This document shows positions 56,128 to 64,000 of a stretch of DNA of 64,000 nucleotides, piece by piece; position 1 is the stretch's first letter, and the number at the start of each line of letters is the position of its first letter. The stretch covers positions 2,914,001-2,978,000 of the forward strand of contig NZ_CP129964.1 of the NCBI RefSeq assembly GCF_030503675.1, in the 5' to 3' direction. The notes under the pieces were generated by a model that was not told the origin of the DNA, searched no databases, and saw nothing but the letters and a program-made list of their open reading frames with translations. The translations under genes and the position numbers were made by a program. The stretch is from Lutimonas zeaxanthinifaciens. GTDB lineage: Bacteria > Bacteroidota > Bacteroidia > Flavobacteriales > Flavobacteriaceae.

Positions 56128-58110
56128 TTATTCGATATCGACAGGATCTCCGTCTAATGTAAACGAAATCGGTACATTCGAACCTTTTGGAGAAACTCTG
56201 ATATAACCTTGCATTTCCTGGTGTAAAGCCGAACAGAAATCAGTACAGTAGAATGGCCATACTCCTTCTTGTTTTGCTTCCCATACGAATGACTCTGTCT
56301 GTCCCGGCATAATTAACAATTCTGAAGTATTGGCTCCAATCATTGAGATACCATGAGGAACATCATAATCCTGTTCAAGATTGGTCACATGGAAATAAAC
56401 CTTGTCACCTACCTGAATTCCTTCAATATTATCAGGAGCAAAATGAGATCGAATCATTGTCATGTAAATATGAACTTCATTTCCATTTCTGACCACTTTC
56501 GATTCAGCTTCACTTTTAACGGCATGCTTATGCTCGTTTTCCTCAAGTCTAAAGAATTTTTTAGATTTTTTTGCTACGATATCAGCTGCTATACCAGCAG
56601 CATAGTGAGGTTCTCCAACAGTTGGGAAATCAAGAAGAAGTTCCATCTTCTCTCCTGATATATCATAGAGTTGAGCAGATTGAGTTACCTCCGGTCCGGT
56701 TGGAAGGTATCTGTCTTTTGTGATCTTGTTCATGGCAACGACATAATCACCAAAAGGTTTTCTTGAATTTCCACCAGGAATCATAAGGTGACCAACAGAA
56801 TAGAATGTTTTCTTTCTGTCAAGAACTTCCCAAGTTCCCAATTTCCACTTCACAACTTCTGAAGATATAAAGAACGTAGTGTAGGCATTTCCTTTACCAT
56901 CAAACTCCGTATGAAGAGGTCCTAATCCCGGATTCTTAACCGCTCCTGCCAAAGTAGATTCATAAGATAAAATCGGGATTCCATAAGCATCTCCATCAAA
57001 ATCTTCATTTTCAATCGCCTTGATCATTTTACTGAAAGAGTGGACTGTTAATTCAGCCGCAAGTTTACCACTTCCCACAATATATTCACCGGATGGATCA
57101 ACATCACAACCATGAGGTGATTTTGGAGTTGGCATGAAATAAACCGCTCCCGGTACTTCTGTAGGATCAACAACTAAAACCTCTTTTTTCATAGTTGAAG
57201 TTGCTGTGTGAGTTTTTTCGTCATATACGTTATGTGCATAGTTGGCAGGTACTTTTTTACCACCTCCATTATTTACATACTCTTCAATTTTTTTCCAGTT
57301 GATTGCAGCTATAAAGTCCTTATCATTCTGCGAAGCATTAACCTCCAGCAATGAATTCGCTTCCTCTGTATTATAGGTAGAGAAGAAAAACCATCCATGA
57401 GATGCACCACGACCAGGGTGAGACAGGTCATAATCAAAACCTGGCATCATAATCTGGAACTTTATATCCATTCTTCCATCTTCAGGATCAACCGAGATAA
57501 AAGAAAGCGCCCCTTTGAAATTACCTTTATATTCAGAAATTGGCATGTCTCTTTGAGGAAACGGAACTGAGAATCTCGTTCCGGCAACCACATATTCAGT
57601 ATTCTCAGTTACAAAGGAGGAACTATGATTCCCTGCAGAATTTGGAACCTCAATAATTTCAGTCGTTTCAAAGGTTGTCAAATCGATCTTTGCAATCCTG
57701 GGTGTATTATTACCATTGATAAATACCCATCTACCGTCAAGTTCGCCTGCAGTTTGGGAAATATCCGGATGGTGTGAGTCATCCCAGGGGATAAATCCAT
57801 GAGAAGTGTTCAACATTGGCTTTGTTTCTTCATTGAATCCCCAGGCTTTTTCTGCATCAACAGAAAATACCGGAATTACCTTGAAAAGGCGTCCTGAAGG
57901 AAGTCCGTAAACGGCTAATTGTCCACTGAATCCCCCAGAAATAAATGCATAATAATCATCATGTTCTCCGGGTGCCACATATACTTTCTCAGCCGCGTTG
58001 GTTGAGAGCGCTCCCTGGCTGGAAGATTTTCCTGAATTTACATCACCGCACGATACTAACCAAGAGGATACTACTGTAAACGTGATGAAGTATTTAAATA
58101 TAGTTTTCAT
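56128..58110 (-). CDS. nosZ: Nitrous oxide reductase, clade II type, lipoprotein
   Basis: NosZ reduces N2O to N2 in the periplasm. The 660-residue protein has a beta-propeller domain with the CuZ histidines in stretches such as HDDYYAF, DSHHPD, SHGWFFF, SPHGCDVD, PLHTEFD and EPHYAAG. The C-terminal cupredoxin CuA motif is Cys622-x3-Cys626-x3-His630-x2-Met633. The export signal is short, without a twin-arginine motif, and ends in a lipobox (WLVSC, Cys21). This Sec-type signal is characteristic of clade II enzymes; the lipid anchor suggests attachment to a membrane. It follows the cytochrome c gene by 26 bp. Confidence 0.97.
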   Translation of the reverse strand: MKTIFKYFITFTVVSSWLVSCGDVNSGKSSSQGALSTNAAEKVYVAPGEHDDYYAFISGGFSGQLAVYGLPSGRLFKVIPVFSVDAEKAWGFNEETKPMLNTSHGFIPWDDSHHPDISQTAGELDGRWVFINGNNTPRIAKIDLTTFETTEIIEVPNSAGNHSSSFVTENTEYVVAGTRFSVPFPQRDMPISEYKGNFKGALSFISVDPEDGRMDIKFQIMMPGFDYDLSHPGRGASHGWFFFSTYNTEEANSLLEVNASQNDKDFIAAINWKKIEEYVNNGGGKKVPANYAHNVYDEKTHTATSTMKKEVLVVDPTEVPGAVYFMPTPKSPHGCDVDPSGEYIVGSGKLAAELTVHSFSKMIKAIENEDFDGDAYGIPILSYESTLAGAVKNPGLGPLHTEFDGKGNAYTTFFISSEVVKWKLGTWEVLDRKKTFYSVGHLMIPGGNSRKPFGDYVVAMNKITKDRYLPTGPEVTQSAQLYDISGEKMELLLDFPTVGEPHYAAGIAADIVAKKSKKFFRLEENEHKHAVKSEAESKVVRNGNEVHIYMTMIRSHFAPDNIEGIQVGDKVYFHVTNLEQDYDVPHGISMIGANTSELLIMPGQTESFVWEAKQEGVWPFYCTDFCSALHQEMQGYIRVSPKGSNVPISFTLDGDPVDIE

Positions 58111-58136
58111 ATTTGTTAATTAAGATTAAAGTCTGA

Positions 58137-58607
58137 TTAATTTTTTGATCTGAAATATTCCAATAAAGCACGCGCCTCTTCCTCAGTTATATTCTGATTT
58201 GCCATAGGAGCTCCATTTGCTTCTGCCAGTAATTGTTTGGCTATCGGGTCTTTGGCAATCATTTCTTCAGGATTTAGGGTCATGTTCATAATCCATTCCG
58301 GAGACCTTCTCTGAGTTACACCTTTCAAAGCGGGTCCTACGAATTTCTTGCTGATTTTATGACAGGCTGTACATTTTGCCTTGAATACTGTTTCGCCTTC
58401 GGCTACCAAAGTCTGATCTATTTCACCAAGCGTCACACTGCTAATAGGGCCTATCCCTTTGTTTGCCATCGGATCAGCATCAGCGACAGCTTCCGTGGCT
58501 TTCTCCGTTGCAGGTTCTGCCCCAGATACATCTTTTTTTGGCTTCTCGCCACCACAACTAGCCAGGGCAAGAGCCATGACTAATACAATTACTAGTTTCA
58601 ATTTCAT
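58137..58607 (-). CDS. Cytochrome c lipoprotein of the nos operon
   Basis: This 156-residue lipoprotein (lipobox LALASC, Cys18) has an Ala/Glu-rich linker and one heme c site CTACH (Cys79, Cys82, His83). A probable Met ligand is in GAPMANQ near the C-terminus. Directly upstream of nosZ, it is the likely electron donor to CuA. A 20-bp gap separates it from the fasciclin gene. Confidence 0.92.
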   Translation of the reverse strand: MKLKLVIVLVMALALASCGGEKPKKDVSGAEPATEKATEAVADADPMANKGIGPISSVTLGEIDQTLVAEGETVFKAKCTACHKISKKFVGPALKGVTQRRSPEWIMNMTLNPEEMIAKDPIAKQLLAEANGAPMANQNITEEEARALLEYFRSKN

Positions 58608-58627
58608 TTCTACGTTTTAAAAAATAT

Positions 58628-59200
58628 TTATTCGGCTGGCACCAATACATCATCTATTACATGAATCCATCCATTACTTACTTGAACTGTTTTTAGGACT
58701 TGAGTTCCACCTACAAAAATGTTTCCATCTCTGTTTTCAACCTCAAGATACTTTCCTGAAGCCATATATAACTTTCTTCCCTTTCTGGCCTCTTTCTTTA
58801 ATTGATTAATCGGATAATTGGCAGGAGCCACATGATTTGTAAGAATAAAAGCAAGCTTGGCTTTATTTTCTGGTTTAACCAATGTCTCTACCGTACCTTC
58901 AGGAAGTTTATCAAAGCCCGAATTTAATGGAGCAAAAATTGTTAAGGGCCCTACATTGACCACTGCATCCTCCACACCTGCTGCCTCAATGGCCGCAACA
59001 AGGGTACTAAAATCATCTAATGATTTGGCCACCTGAAGCGCGTTAGCATCTGAATCTCCATCCTTAACGGCCGCCTGACCTGAAGGAGCTTTAGTTTCGG
59101 TCACAGCATCACTGCTTCCCTGATTTTCAGTTGCTGCTTTCTTGCAAGAAGAAAAGGAAAACATTAATAAAAGTGCCAATAAAGATATTCGAGTTTTCAT
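58628..59200 (-). CDS. Fasciclin-domain lipoprotein, first gene of the nos operon
   Basis: This 190-residue lipoprotein (lipobox MFSFSSC, Cys19) has one fasciclin (FAS1) domain (about 60-188) with the typical TIFAPLNSGF and LTNHVAP stretches and a C-terminal IHVIDDVL. FAS1 domains usually serve adhesion or protein contact. Here the gene heads the nos transcript, so it may hold or scaffold the reductase and cytochrome at the membrane; that is inference. The Ser/Ala/Asp-rich linker (20-55) is probably flexible. Confidence 0.9.
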   Translation of the reverse strand: MKTRISLLALLLMFSFSSCKKAATENQGSSDAVTETKAPSGQAAVKDGDSDANALQVAKSLDDFSTLVAAIEAAGVEDAVVNVGPLTIFAPLNSGFDKLPEGTVETLVKPENKAKLAFILTNHVAPANYPINQLKKEARKGRKLYMASGKYLEVENRDGNIFVGGTQVLKTVQVSNGWIHVIDDVLVPAE

Positions 59201-59243
59201 TCTGTAAATAATTAAGTTAGTTTTCTTGTAAATTTGTTTTGGA

Positions 59244-59270
59244 GTTACAAAATTATGTAACAGAAGTTAC
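59244..59270. promoter_or_regulatory. Nested inverted repeats and -7 box in the nos/Rrf2 intergenic region
   Basis: GTTACA-N6-TGTAAC (59244-59261) and GTAAC-N4-GTTAC (59257-59270) share a middle half-site. The first encloses CAAAATTA (59248-59255), which on the minus strand reads TAATTTTG, a -7 box for the fasciclin-nos operon, 48 bp before its start. A repressor bound here would block that promoter. The adjacent Rrf2 protein is the obvious candidate binder. Confidence 0.6.
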
Positions 59271-59312
59271 TAAAAAGATGATATTTGTCATATAAAGGAC
59301 TAATTTATCTTT

Positions 59313-59320
59313 TATCTTTG
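59313..59320 (+). promoter_or_regulatory. Putative -7 box of the Rrf2 gene
   Basis: TATCTTTG followed by C fits TAnnTTTG. The ATG at 59325 is only 5 bp downstream, so the transcript would be leaderless or nearly so if this box is used. A TTTG at 59284-59287 is 25 bp upstream, wider than usual. Confidence 0.4.
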
Positions 59321-59324
59321 CTGT

Positions 59325-59753
59325 ATGCTAAGTAATCAAAGTCAATATGCCATAAGAGGAGTTGTTTTTCTGGCAGTAAACGCCTCTGAGGAAAGGAAGT
59401 ACGGGTCAAAAGAAATAGGCGATCAAATCAAGGTTCCGGTTCCCTTTCTCGCAAAAATTTTCCAGAATCTGTCCAAAGAAGGGCTTATCACCTCGAGCAA
59501 AGGCCCGAAAGGAGGTTTTTATTTAAAAAAGAATCAATTAAAAGGAAACCTGATGTCCATTATCGAATGCATTGACGGGCCCGACAATTTTAATTCGTGT
59601 TTAATCGGGCTCCCGCAATGCAGTGATTCCAACCCATGTACAATTCATCACCTGGCCGCACCTTTGCGCAATGAAATGTTACATAGTTTACGAAATAAAA
59701 CCATCGCTGATTTTGCAAAGGATACGAAAATAGGCAAGTCACATATTTTTTAA
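59325..59753 (+). CDS. Rrf2-family transcriptional regulator with [Fe-S] cysteines
   Basis: This 142-residue protein has an N-terminal winged helix (about 1-70; SNQSQYAIRG, IPVPFLAKIFQ-like and SKGPKGGFYL stretches). The three Cys of the Rrf2 iron-sulfur site are Cys92-x6-Cys99-x5-Cys105. NsrR and IscR have similar triads with slightly shorter first spacing. Divergent from the nos operon and next to its palindromes, it probably senses NO or redox state and controls nos; the exact signal is inferred, not seen. Confidence 0.9.
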   Translation: MLSNQSQYAIRGVVFLAVNASEERKYGSKEIGDQIKVPVPFLAKIFQNLSKEGLITSSKGPKGGFYLKKNQLKGNLMSIIECIDGPDNFNSCLIGLPQCSDSNPCTIHHLAAPLRNEMLHSLRNKTIADFAKDTKIGKSHIF

Positions 59754-59762
59754 AATTATTCT

Positions 59763-59770
59763 TATCTTTG
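59763..59770 (+). promoter_or_regulatory. Putative -7 box of apaG
   Basis: TATCTTTG lies 27 bp before the apaG ATG and just after the Rrf2 stop, suggesting apaG has its own promoter. No well-placed -33 TTTG is seen. Confidence 0.45.
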
Positions 59771-59797
59771 TACCGTCACATATGGCATTGAAAAGCT

Positions 59798-60184
59798 ATG
59801 GTTCAACAAGTTACAAAAGGGATAAAAATTTCAATAACCTCGAATTTTGAAGGCAACCGTTATCAAAGTTCAAGAGTGTATTATGCCTTTAGTTACAGTA
59901 TAACTATAGAAAATCAGAGTTCGGATACGGTTCAGCTTCTCAGTCGAAAATGGAATATTTTTGACTCTTTGAACAATAATGAAGTAGTTGAAGGTGAGGG
60001 TGTTGTTGGTAAAAAACCCATTTTAAAACCCAAGGAATCTTACACCTATTCGTCTCATTGTTTTTTGGTCTCTCCGATAGGATCGATGAATGGACATTAC
60101 AAGATGATCAATTTCTCAACTTCAGAAAAGTTCAGAGTTAGTATTCCTACTTTCCAGTTGATGCTTCCCGCAACATTTAATTAA
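59798..60184 (+). CDS. apaG: ApaG domain protein
   Basis: This 128-residue single-domain protein has the ApaG fibronectin-like fold: VTKGIKISITSNF at the start, GEGVVGKKPILKPKESYTY near residue 68 and MNGHYKM near 100. ApaG was linked to Co2+ resistance and Mg2+ efflux in enterobacteria, but its molecular role is not settled. It is 44 bp after the Rrf2 gene and 37 bp before the DUF3667 gene. Confidence 0.92.
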   Translation: MVQQVTKGIKISITSNFEGNRYQSSRVYYAFSYSITIENQSSDTVQLLSRKWNIFDSLNNNEVVEGEGVVGKKPILKPKESYTYSSHCFLVSPIGSMNGHYKMINFSTSEKFRVSIPTFQLMLPATFN

Positions 60185-60221
60185 TTTGCTTACTTTTAGT
60201 TTTTCTTGAAACCGTCTTTTC

Positions 60222-61691
60222 ATGAAGTCAATTACGCGTTTTACCAAAAATATTCGTGGAAATCAATGTTTGAACTGCGGAACACACCTGACTACTGAAG
60301 ATAATTTTTGCAATAACTGTGGGCAGGTTAACGACACAAATCGCCTTAGTGTAAAACAATATTTTTCAGAGTTCTTATCCGGTTTTCTGGATTTTGACAA
60401 TCGATTTCTAAAAACTGTGATCCCCCTCGTGTTTAAACCCGGTTTTGTCACAAAGGAATACGTGGATGGTAAACGCATGAAATATGTCAATCCGTTTCAA
60501 CTCTACCTGCATATCTCCATATTATTTTTTCTGGTCATTGGTATCTTCGGAACCATAGATAAATTCAAACCTTCTTCGGGTTCCTCCTCTGAAGTTCTGC
60601 CCGCATTGGATAACGAGGAATTGAAAATTGACCTGGACAGTCTAAAGTCGGAAACACTTGATGAGCTGAAAAAGTCTAATGTTGAAATCGACTCAACCGC
60701 GCTTTCTTATATCGATATGGGGGTTGATCAGATAACTCAAAATAATAAAGATTCCATTAAGTCCAGGATAAACAAAATTCAAAGCGAGAGGGAAAATTCA
60801 ATTTTTGTATTTGTGGATTCTGTAATGTCAGATTCCAAGACCATGCAGATTTTTGGAGATCATTCGATTTCTTCGATTGAAAAAGACTCTTTAATGGGTA
60901 AAATCCTTTTGGAATTGGATAAGAAATCAAAACAATTGACAAAGGGAGGAAAAGATGTTATGGTGGATGATTGGATTGATATCGTTGACGGCTGGACCGA
61001 AATTTCCAAAAAAGGAGTTTTGAAAAAAAAGGGAATTAAAAGAATGGACAGTATTTTCATTGATAAAGGAATAGACTATCAAATTCCCCTTCCATTGATT
61101 CGAATTTCAAATGAAAACCCAAATAATGACGGAGCGGGAGAATTGTTCACCAAGATCAAAACATTGATGGATTATCAAAAAGAAGAACCCAAAGAATCGG
61201 CTCTCGTTGCTCTTGACAATCTTGGATATGAAAAGAGTTACTGGAATGTGTTTCTCTATTCAAAGTCGACAGATTGGAACGAAGCTGTGGAGGATCCGGA
61301 AAATTATGGTGCGCAATTTATGGATCGTATTCTGTCAAGAGTTTCAGTTGCCTTATTTTTATTGCTTCCTATATTTACTTTGATTGTTTCTTTGATCTAT
61401 ATCAGGAGAAAATATAATTATACTGAAAATCTGGTCTTCGTCTTTCATGCACAAACCGTATTTTTCCTGCTTTTACTTCTCTTCCTGATTGTAAACAGGT
61501 TTGCAGATTCAAATCTGGTCATTGTTATTTTCACACTTACTTTTATGCTGCATCTTTATAAATCCATGAGGCAGTTCTATCAGCAAGGTAGATTTAAAAC
61601 CATCATTAAATATTTTATCTTGAACTTGGCCTTTCTGGTTATGTCACTTATTGGAGGGGTAATTATTTCCTTTCTTGCCTTTCTCATCTGA
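60222..61691 (+). CDS. DUF3667 membrane protein with zinc ribbon
   Basis: This 489-residue protein opens with a zinc-ribbon (Cys16-x2-Cys19 and Cys30-x2-Cys33, CLNCG and CNNCG). A membrane helix near residue 100, a long Lys/Asp/Ser-rich soluble loop (about 120-370) and four or so C-terminal helices follow. This is the layout of DUF3667 proteins of Bacteroidota. Function unknown. Its 3' end overlaps the convergent NRDE gene by 48 bp. Confidence 0.82.
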   Translation: MKSITRFTKNIRGNQCLNCGTHLTTEDNFCNNCGQVNDTNRLSVKQYFSEFLSGFLDFDNRFLKTVIPLVFKPGFVTKEYVDGKRMKYVNPFQLYLHISILFFLVIGIFGTIDKFKPSSGSSSEVLPALDNEELKIDLDSLKSETLDELKKSNVEIDSTALSYIDMGVDQITQNNKDSIKSRINKIQSERENSIFVFVDSVMSDSKTMQIFGDHSISSIEKDSLMGKILLELDKKSKQLTKGGKDVMVDDWIDIVDGWTEISKKGVLKKKGIKRMDSIFIDKGIDYQIPLPLIRISNENPNNDGAGELFTKIKTLMDYQKEEPKESALVALDNLGYEKSYWNVFLYSKSTDWNEAVEDPENYGAQFMDRILSRVSVALFLLLPIFTLIVSLIYIRRKYNYTENLVFVFHAQTVFFLLLLLFLIVNRFADSNLVIVIFTLTFMLHLYKSMRQFYQQGRFKTIIKYFILNLAFLVMSLIGGVIISFLAFLI

Positions 61692-62366
61692 TCGCTCAGG
61701 AAAGTAATTCATCAACGTTTTCCCCTTTGTTGTCACAACCTGGGTCAGACTGACGGTACCCACATTTTTACGCTTCATAAAAACATCCGATTCAGGTTTT
61801 CCATTGCCGGCGGTTCGATGAAATTTTAAAATACCTGAAGGTGAGGGTTCGTTATGTATAAGCCATTCCTTAAACCAGTCTTTTCTCATCGTTTTCATAT
61901 TCTCATTATACAATGTTGACGAAGACCATATGGATTCTTTCCACTGAAATTCTTTCAGGTGTCTTTTTAAACCATCCCAGACAAACTCAAAAAGTTGATT
62001 CCTTTTTTTCCATTGAACCACTACCAGTGTAAATGGTTCTATGTTATCAAGATTGATTTCCCCGCAGCTTTTTTCAAAATCCTCTGCAATTAAAAGATCC
62101 AAAACAATATGTCCCCTACTCATTCTGTAAGGTTCATTTCTCACATGGTTCTCAAAAGCCCCGTTCAGCAGGCAAATTAAACGATTATCCCTACTTGTTC
62201 CAATCCAGGTTCCTCCTGCTTTTCCATCTCTGGGGAAATGTAATGAAACATCATTCTTCACAACTGTTGCAGGGAATTCTGCATGTTCTCTTTTAAATCC
62301 AACATCTCTGCTTGAGGTCAAAACAAAATCAGTTTCTGATAGTGGAAGAAAAGTAACTGTACACAT
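61644..62366 (-). CDS. NRDE/TANGO2 family protein
   Basis: This 240-residue protein begins MCTVTFLP; the Cys2 start and the TSSRDVGFKR stretch (in place of the eukaryotic NRDE motif), with GGTWIGTSRDNRLICLLNGA near residue 50, identify the NRDE/TANGO2 family. The eukaryotic protein affects Golgi and heme or lipid handling, and the N-terminal Cys suggests an Ntn-hydrolase-like fold. The bacterial function is unknown. Its 3' end lies inside the DUF3667 gene on the opposite strand. Confidence 0.88.
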   Translation of the reverse strand: MCTVTFLPLSETDFVLTSSRDVGFKREHAEFPATVVKNDVSLHFPRDGKAGGTWIGTSRDNRLICLLNGAFENHVRNEPYRMSRGHIVLDLLIAEDFEKSCGEINLDNIEPFTLVVVQWKKRNQLFEFVWDGLKRHLKEFQWKESIWSSSTLYNENMKTMRKDWFKEWLIHNEPSPSGILKFHRTAGNGKPESDVFMKRKNVGTVSLTQVVTTKGKTLMNYFPERSDEKGKKGNNYPSNK

Positions 62367-62455
62367 AAATATTGTGGATTACTGAATGAAAATGATCAAC
62401 TGCTGCAAAGTTAACATTTAGCAACTACTACTATCTTAAAATCTTACATAATTCG

Positions 62456-62481
62456 TACCTTTGCCAACACTAAAAACGGAT
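62456..62481 (+). promoter_or_regulatory. Putative pruA promoter -7 box and initial transcribed region
   Basis: TACCTTTG followed by C (62456-62464) matches TAnnTTTG. The next bases contain CACTAAAAACG at the same distance as in the lpdA upstream region; 21 of 26 aligned bases agree between the two. The ATG at 62507 is 43 bp after the box. Confidence 0.5.
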
Positions 62482-62506
62482 TTGTTCCATTATAAATTAA
62501 AAACAT

Positions 62507-64000
62507 ATGTCAAACGGATTTTTTAAAGTGCCAAAAGCTGTGAATGAGCCGGTTAATTCATACGCTCCCGGGACACCAGAACACAAAGACTTAATAGCCA
62601 CTTACAATAAAATGTTTAATGAAAAGGTAGATATTCCTTTTTATATTGGTAGTGAAGAATACAGAACAGGAAAAACAATCGATATTCATCCTCCCCACGA
62701 CCATCAGCATAGTGTTGGACAGTATCATACGGCAGACAGAAAACATATTGAATTAGCCGTGGAAGAAGCGGCAAAGGCCAGAGTCAAATGGGCTAAAACA
62801 AATTGGCAGGACCGAGCAGCCATCTTCTTAAAAGCGGCTGAATTGCTGGCGGGGCCGTTCCGATACAAAATGAATGCAGCGACCATGATCGCTCAGTCAA
62901 AAAATGTAATGCAGGCAGAAATCGATTCAGCCTGTGAATTGATCGACTTTTTGCGATTCAATGTGGAATTTATGACTGAAATTTACAGCAACCAGCCTGA
63001 ATCAGCACCTGGCATATGGAACAGAATGGAATACAGACCTCTTGAAGGATTTGTTTATGCCATAACGCCGTTTAACTTTACGGCAATTGCTGGTAACCTT
63101 CCAGCGGCGCCTGCCATGATGGGTAATGTTGTTATCTGGAAACCGGCAAGATCACAGGTATATTCTGCAAATGTTATCATGGAATTGTTCAAGGAAGCAG
63201 GACTTCCTGATGGGGTCATCAATATGGTTACCGGTAATTCAAGTACCATTACAGACGTATTATTAAATCATAAAGATTTTTCAGGTGTTCATTTTACAGG
63301 TTCAACTCCTGTATTTGATGATTTCTGGAAAACCATTGGAGCAAATGTAAAACATTATCGTTCTTATCCGAGAATTGTTGGTGAAACAGGTGGAAAGGAT
63401 TTTATCTGGGCCCATCCCTCAGCGAATGCTCAGGAAGTAGCAACAGCCATCTCAAGGGGAGCCTTTGAATATCAGGGGCAGAAATGTTCGGCGGCCTCAA
63501 GAGCTTATTTACCAAAAAGTTTATGGAACGATATACGCGAGTCGGTCATAAAAGATGTGAATTCATTTAAAATGGGATCACCAGCAGATACAGGAAACTT
63601 TATCAATGCAGTCATTGACGATAGAGCCTTTAAAAAATTATCGGGATATCTGGATCAGGCAAAAAAAGACAATGATGCTGAAATTATTGTCGGAGGAGGA
63701 TATGACGATTCAAAAGGATACTTTATAGAACCTACTGTTATCGTTACAACTAACCCTCAATACGAAACCATGTGTACCGAGCTTTTCGGGCCTATCATCA
63801 CCGTTTATGTTTATGAAGATGCCGCGTGGGAAGAAGTACTTGATTTAGTAGATCAAACGGGAGAATATGCACTTACCGGTGCTATTTTTAGTCAAGACAG
63901 ATATGTAATTGCCACGGCTACCAGTAAGTTGGAAAATGCTGCCGGTAACTTTTACATCAATGACAAACCAACTGGTGCCGTTGTAGGTCAGCAACCTTTT
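62507..64000 (+). CDS. pruA: L-glutamate gamma-semialdehyde (1-pyrroline-5-carboxylate) dehydrogenase, partial
   Basis: PruA oxidises glutamate semialdehyde from proline breakdown to glutamate. The frame runs 498 codons to the window end without a stop; the family is about 540 residues, so some 40 residues are missing. Aldehyde dehydrogenase motifs are visible: ITPFNFTAIAGNLP near residue 185, HFTGSTPVF near 262, the general-base Glu in VGETGGKD near 288 and the catalytic Cys in GQKCSAASR near 325. This is the single-domain form without a fused proline dehydrogenase. The ATG at 62507 follows a likely promoter. Confidence 0.95.
   Translation, partial: MSNGFFKVPKAVNEPVNSYAPGTPEHKDLIATYNKMFNEKVDIPFYIGSEEYRTGKTIDIHPPHDHQHSVGQYHTADRKHIELAVEEAAKARVKWAKTNWQDRAAIFLKAAELLAGPFRYKMNAATMIAQSKNVMQAEIDSACELIDFLRFNVEFMTEIYSNQPESAPGIWNRMEYRPLEGFVYAITPFNFTAIAGNLPAAPAMMGNVVIWKPARSQVYSANVIMELFKEAGLPDGVINMVTGNSSTITDVLLNHKDFSGVHFTGSTPVFDDFWKTIGANVKHYRSYPRIVGETGGKDFIWAHPSANAQEVATAISRGAFEYQGQKCSAASRAYLPKSLWNDIRESVIKDVNSFKMGSPADTGNFINAVIDDRAFKKLSGYLDQAKKDNDAEIIVGGGYDDSKGYFIEPTVIVTTNPQYETMCTELFGPIITVYVYEDAAWEEVLDLVDQTGEYALTGAIFSQDRYVIATATSKLENAAGNFYINDKPTGAVVGQQPF

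Noticed and set aside
1-64000. CRISPR arrays, rRNA and tRNA genes, prophage or transposon genes
   Set aside because: No repeated spacer-like arrays, RNA gene consensus stretches, or transposase, integrase or phage structural motifs were found on reading the window.

Overview
The window reads as a chromosome segment of a marine-type member of the Bacteroidota, most likely family Flavobacteriaceae. The evidence is the AT-rich composition, promoter boxes of the TAnnTTTG type, a TonB-dependent receptor with a carboxypeptidase-regulatory-like N-terminus next to a DUF4249 lipoprotein, a type IX secretion plug protein (DUF5103), a DUF4837 lipoprotein, an Na+-translocating NADH:quinone reductase operon, and an arginine pathway built on the acetyl/succinyl-ornithine carbamoyltransferase family. 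I saw no tRNA, rRNA, CRISPR array, insertion sequence or phage gene. The window cuts a gene at each end: a papain-like protease at the start and pruA at the end.

Layout. 1-10.9 kb holds housekeeping and envelope genes: C1 protease (partial), GH3-family protein, purE, M3 metallopeptidase, lpdA, TonB receptor, DUF4249 lipoprotein and a pabB-like gene. 10.9-21.8 kb is one minus-strand operon of eleven tightly packed genes that carries nearly all of arginine and proline synthesis: GNAT, argG, argC, proC, argD, proA, proB, argF', argB, argE, argH. 22.2-30.2 kb has a sigma-region-4-like protein, a lipase-like hydrolase, two tandem lytic transglycosylase/LysM genes (the second frameshifted), DUF4837, apbE and an OmpA-type lipoprotein. 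30.5-36.4 kb is nqrABCDEF on the minus strand. 36.6-39.4 kb has the plug protein, an esterase and a DinB-like protein.

39.7-50.3 kb is a compact propionate/methylmalonyl-CoA cluster: mce, mmdA, oadG, biotin carrier, mmdB, CoA transferase, mutA and mutB on the plus strand, with meaB convergent. Together they can interconvert succinate and propionate, with sodium export at the decarboxylation step. 51.1-59.8 kb is a clade II type nitrous oxide reductase region: a di-heme cytochrome/rhodanese fusion on the plus strand, then on the minus strand (transcribed toward lower coordinates) a fasciclin lipoprotein, cytochrome c lipoprotein, nosZ, an unnamed membrane protein, nosL, nosD, nosF and nosY. 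A divergent Rrf2-type iron-sulfur regulator follows, with nested inverted repeats in the shared intergenic region. The window closes with apaG, a DUF3667 membrane protein, an NRDE/TANGO2 protein and pruA.

How the parts fit. Na+-NQR and the Na+-pumping decarboxylase both build a sodium gradient. apbE, 1.3 kb from nqrF, supplies the covalent FMN of NqrB and NqrC. The arginine enzymes appear to run on acylated (perhaps succinylated) intermediates made by the GNAT at the head of the operon. The nos region gives N2O respiration with its own electron-transfer lipoproteins and a probable local regulator. I do not see a wholly new system. The best leads are the succinyl-type arginine pathway with its Cys-tailed GNAT, the unnamed nos membrane protein and accessory proteins, the operator-like palindromes of the nos/Rrf2 intergenic region, and the frameshifted transglycosylase.
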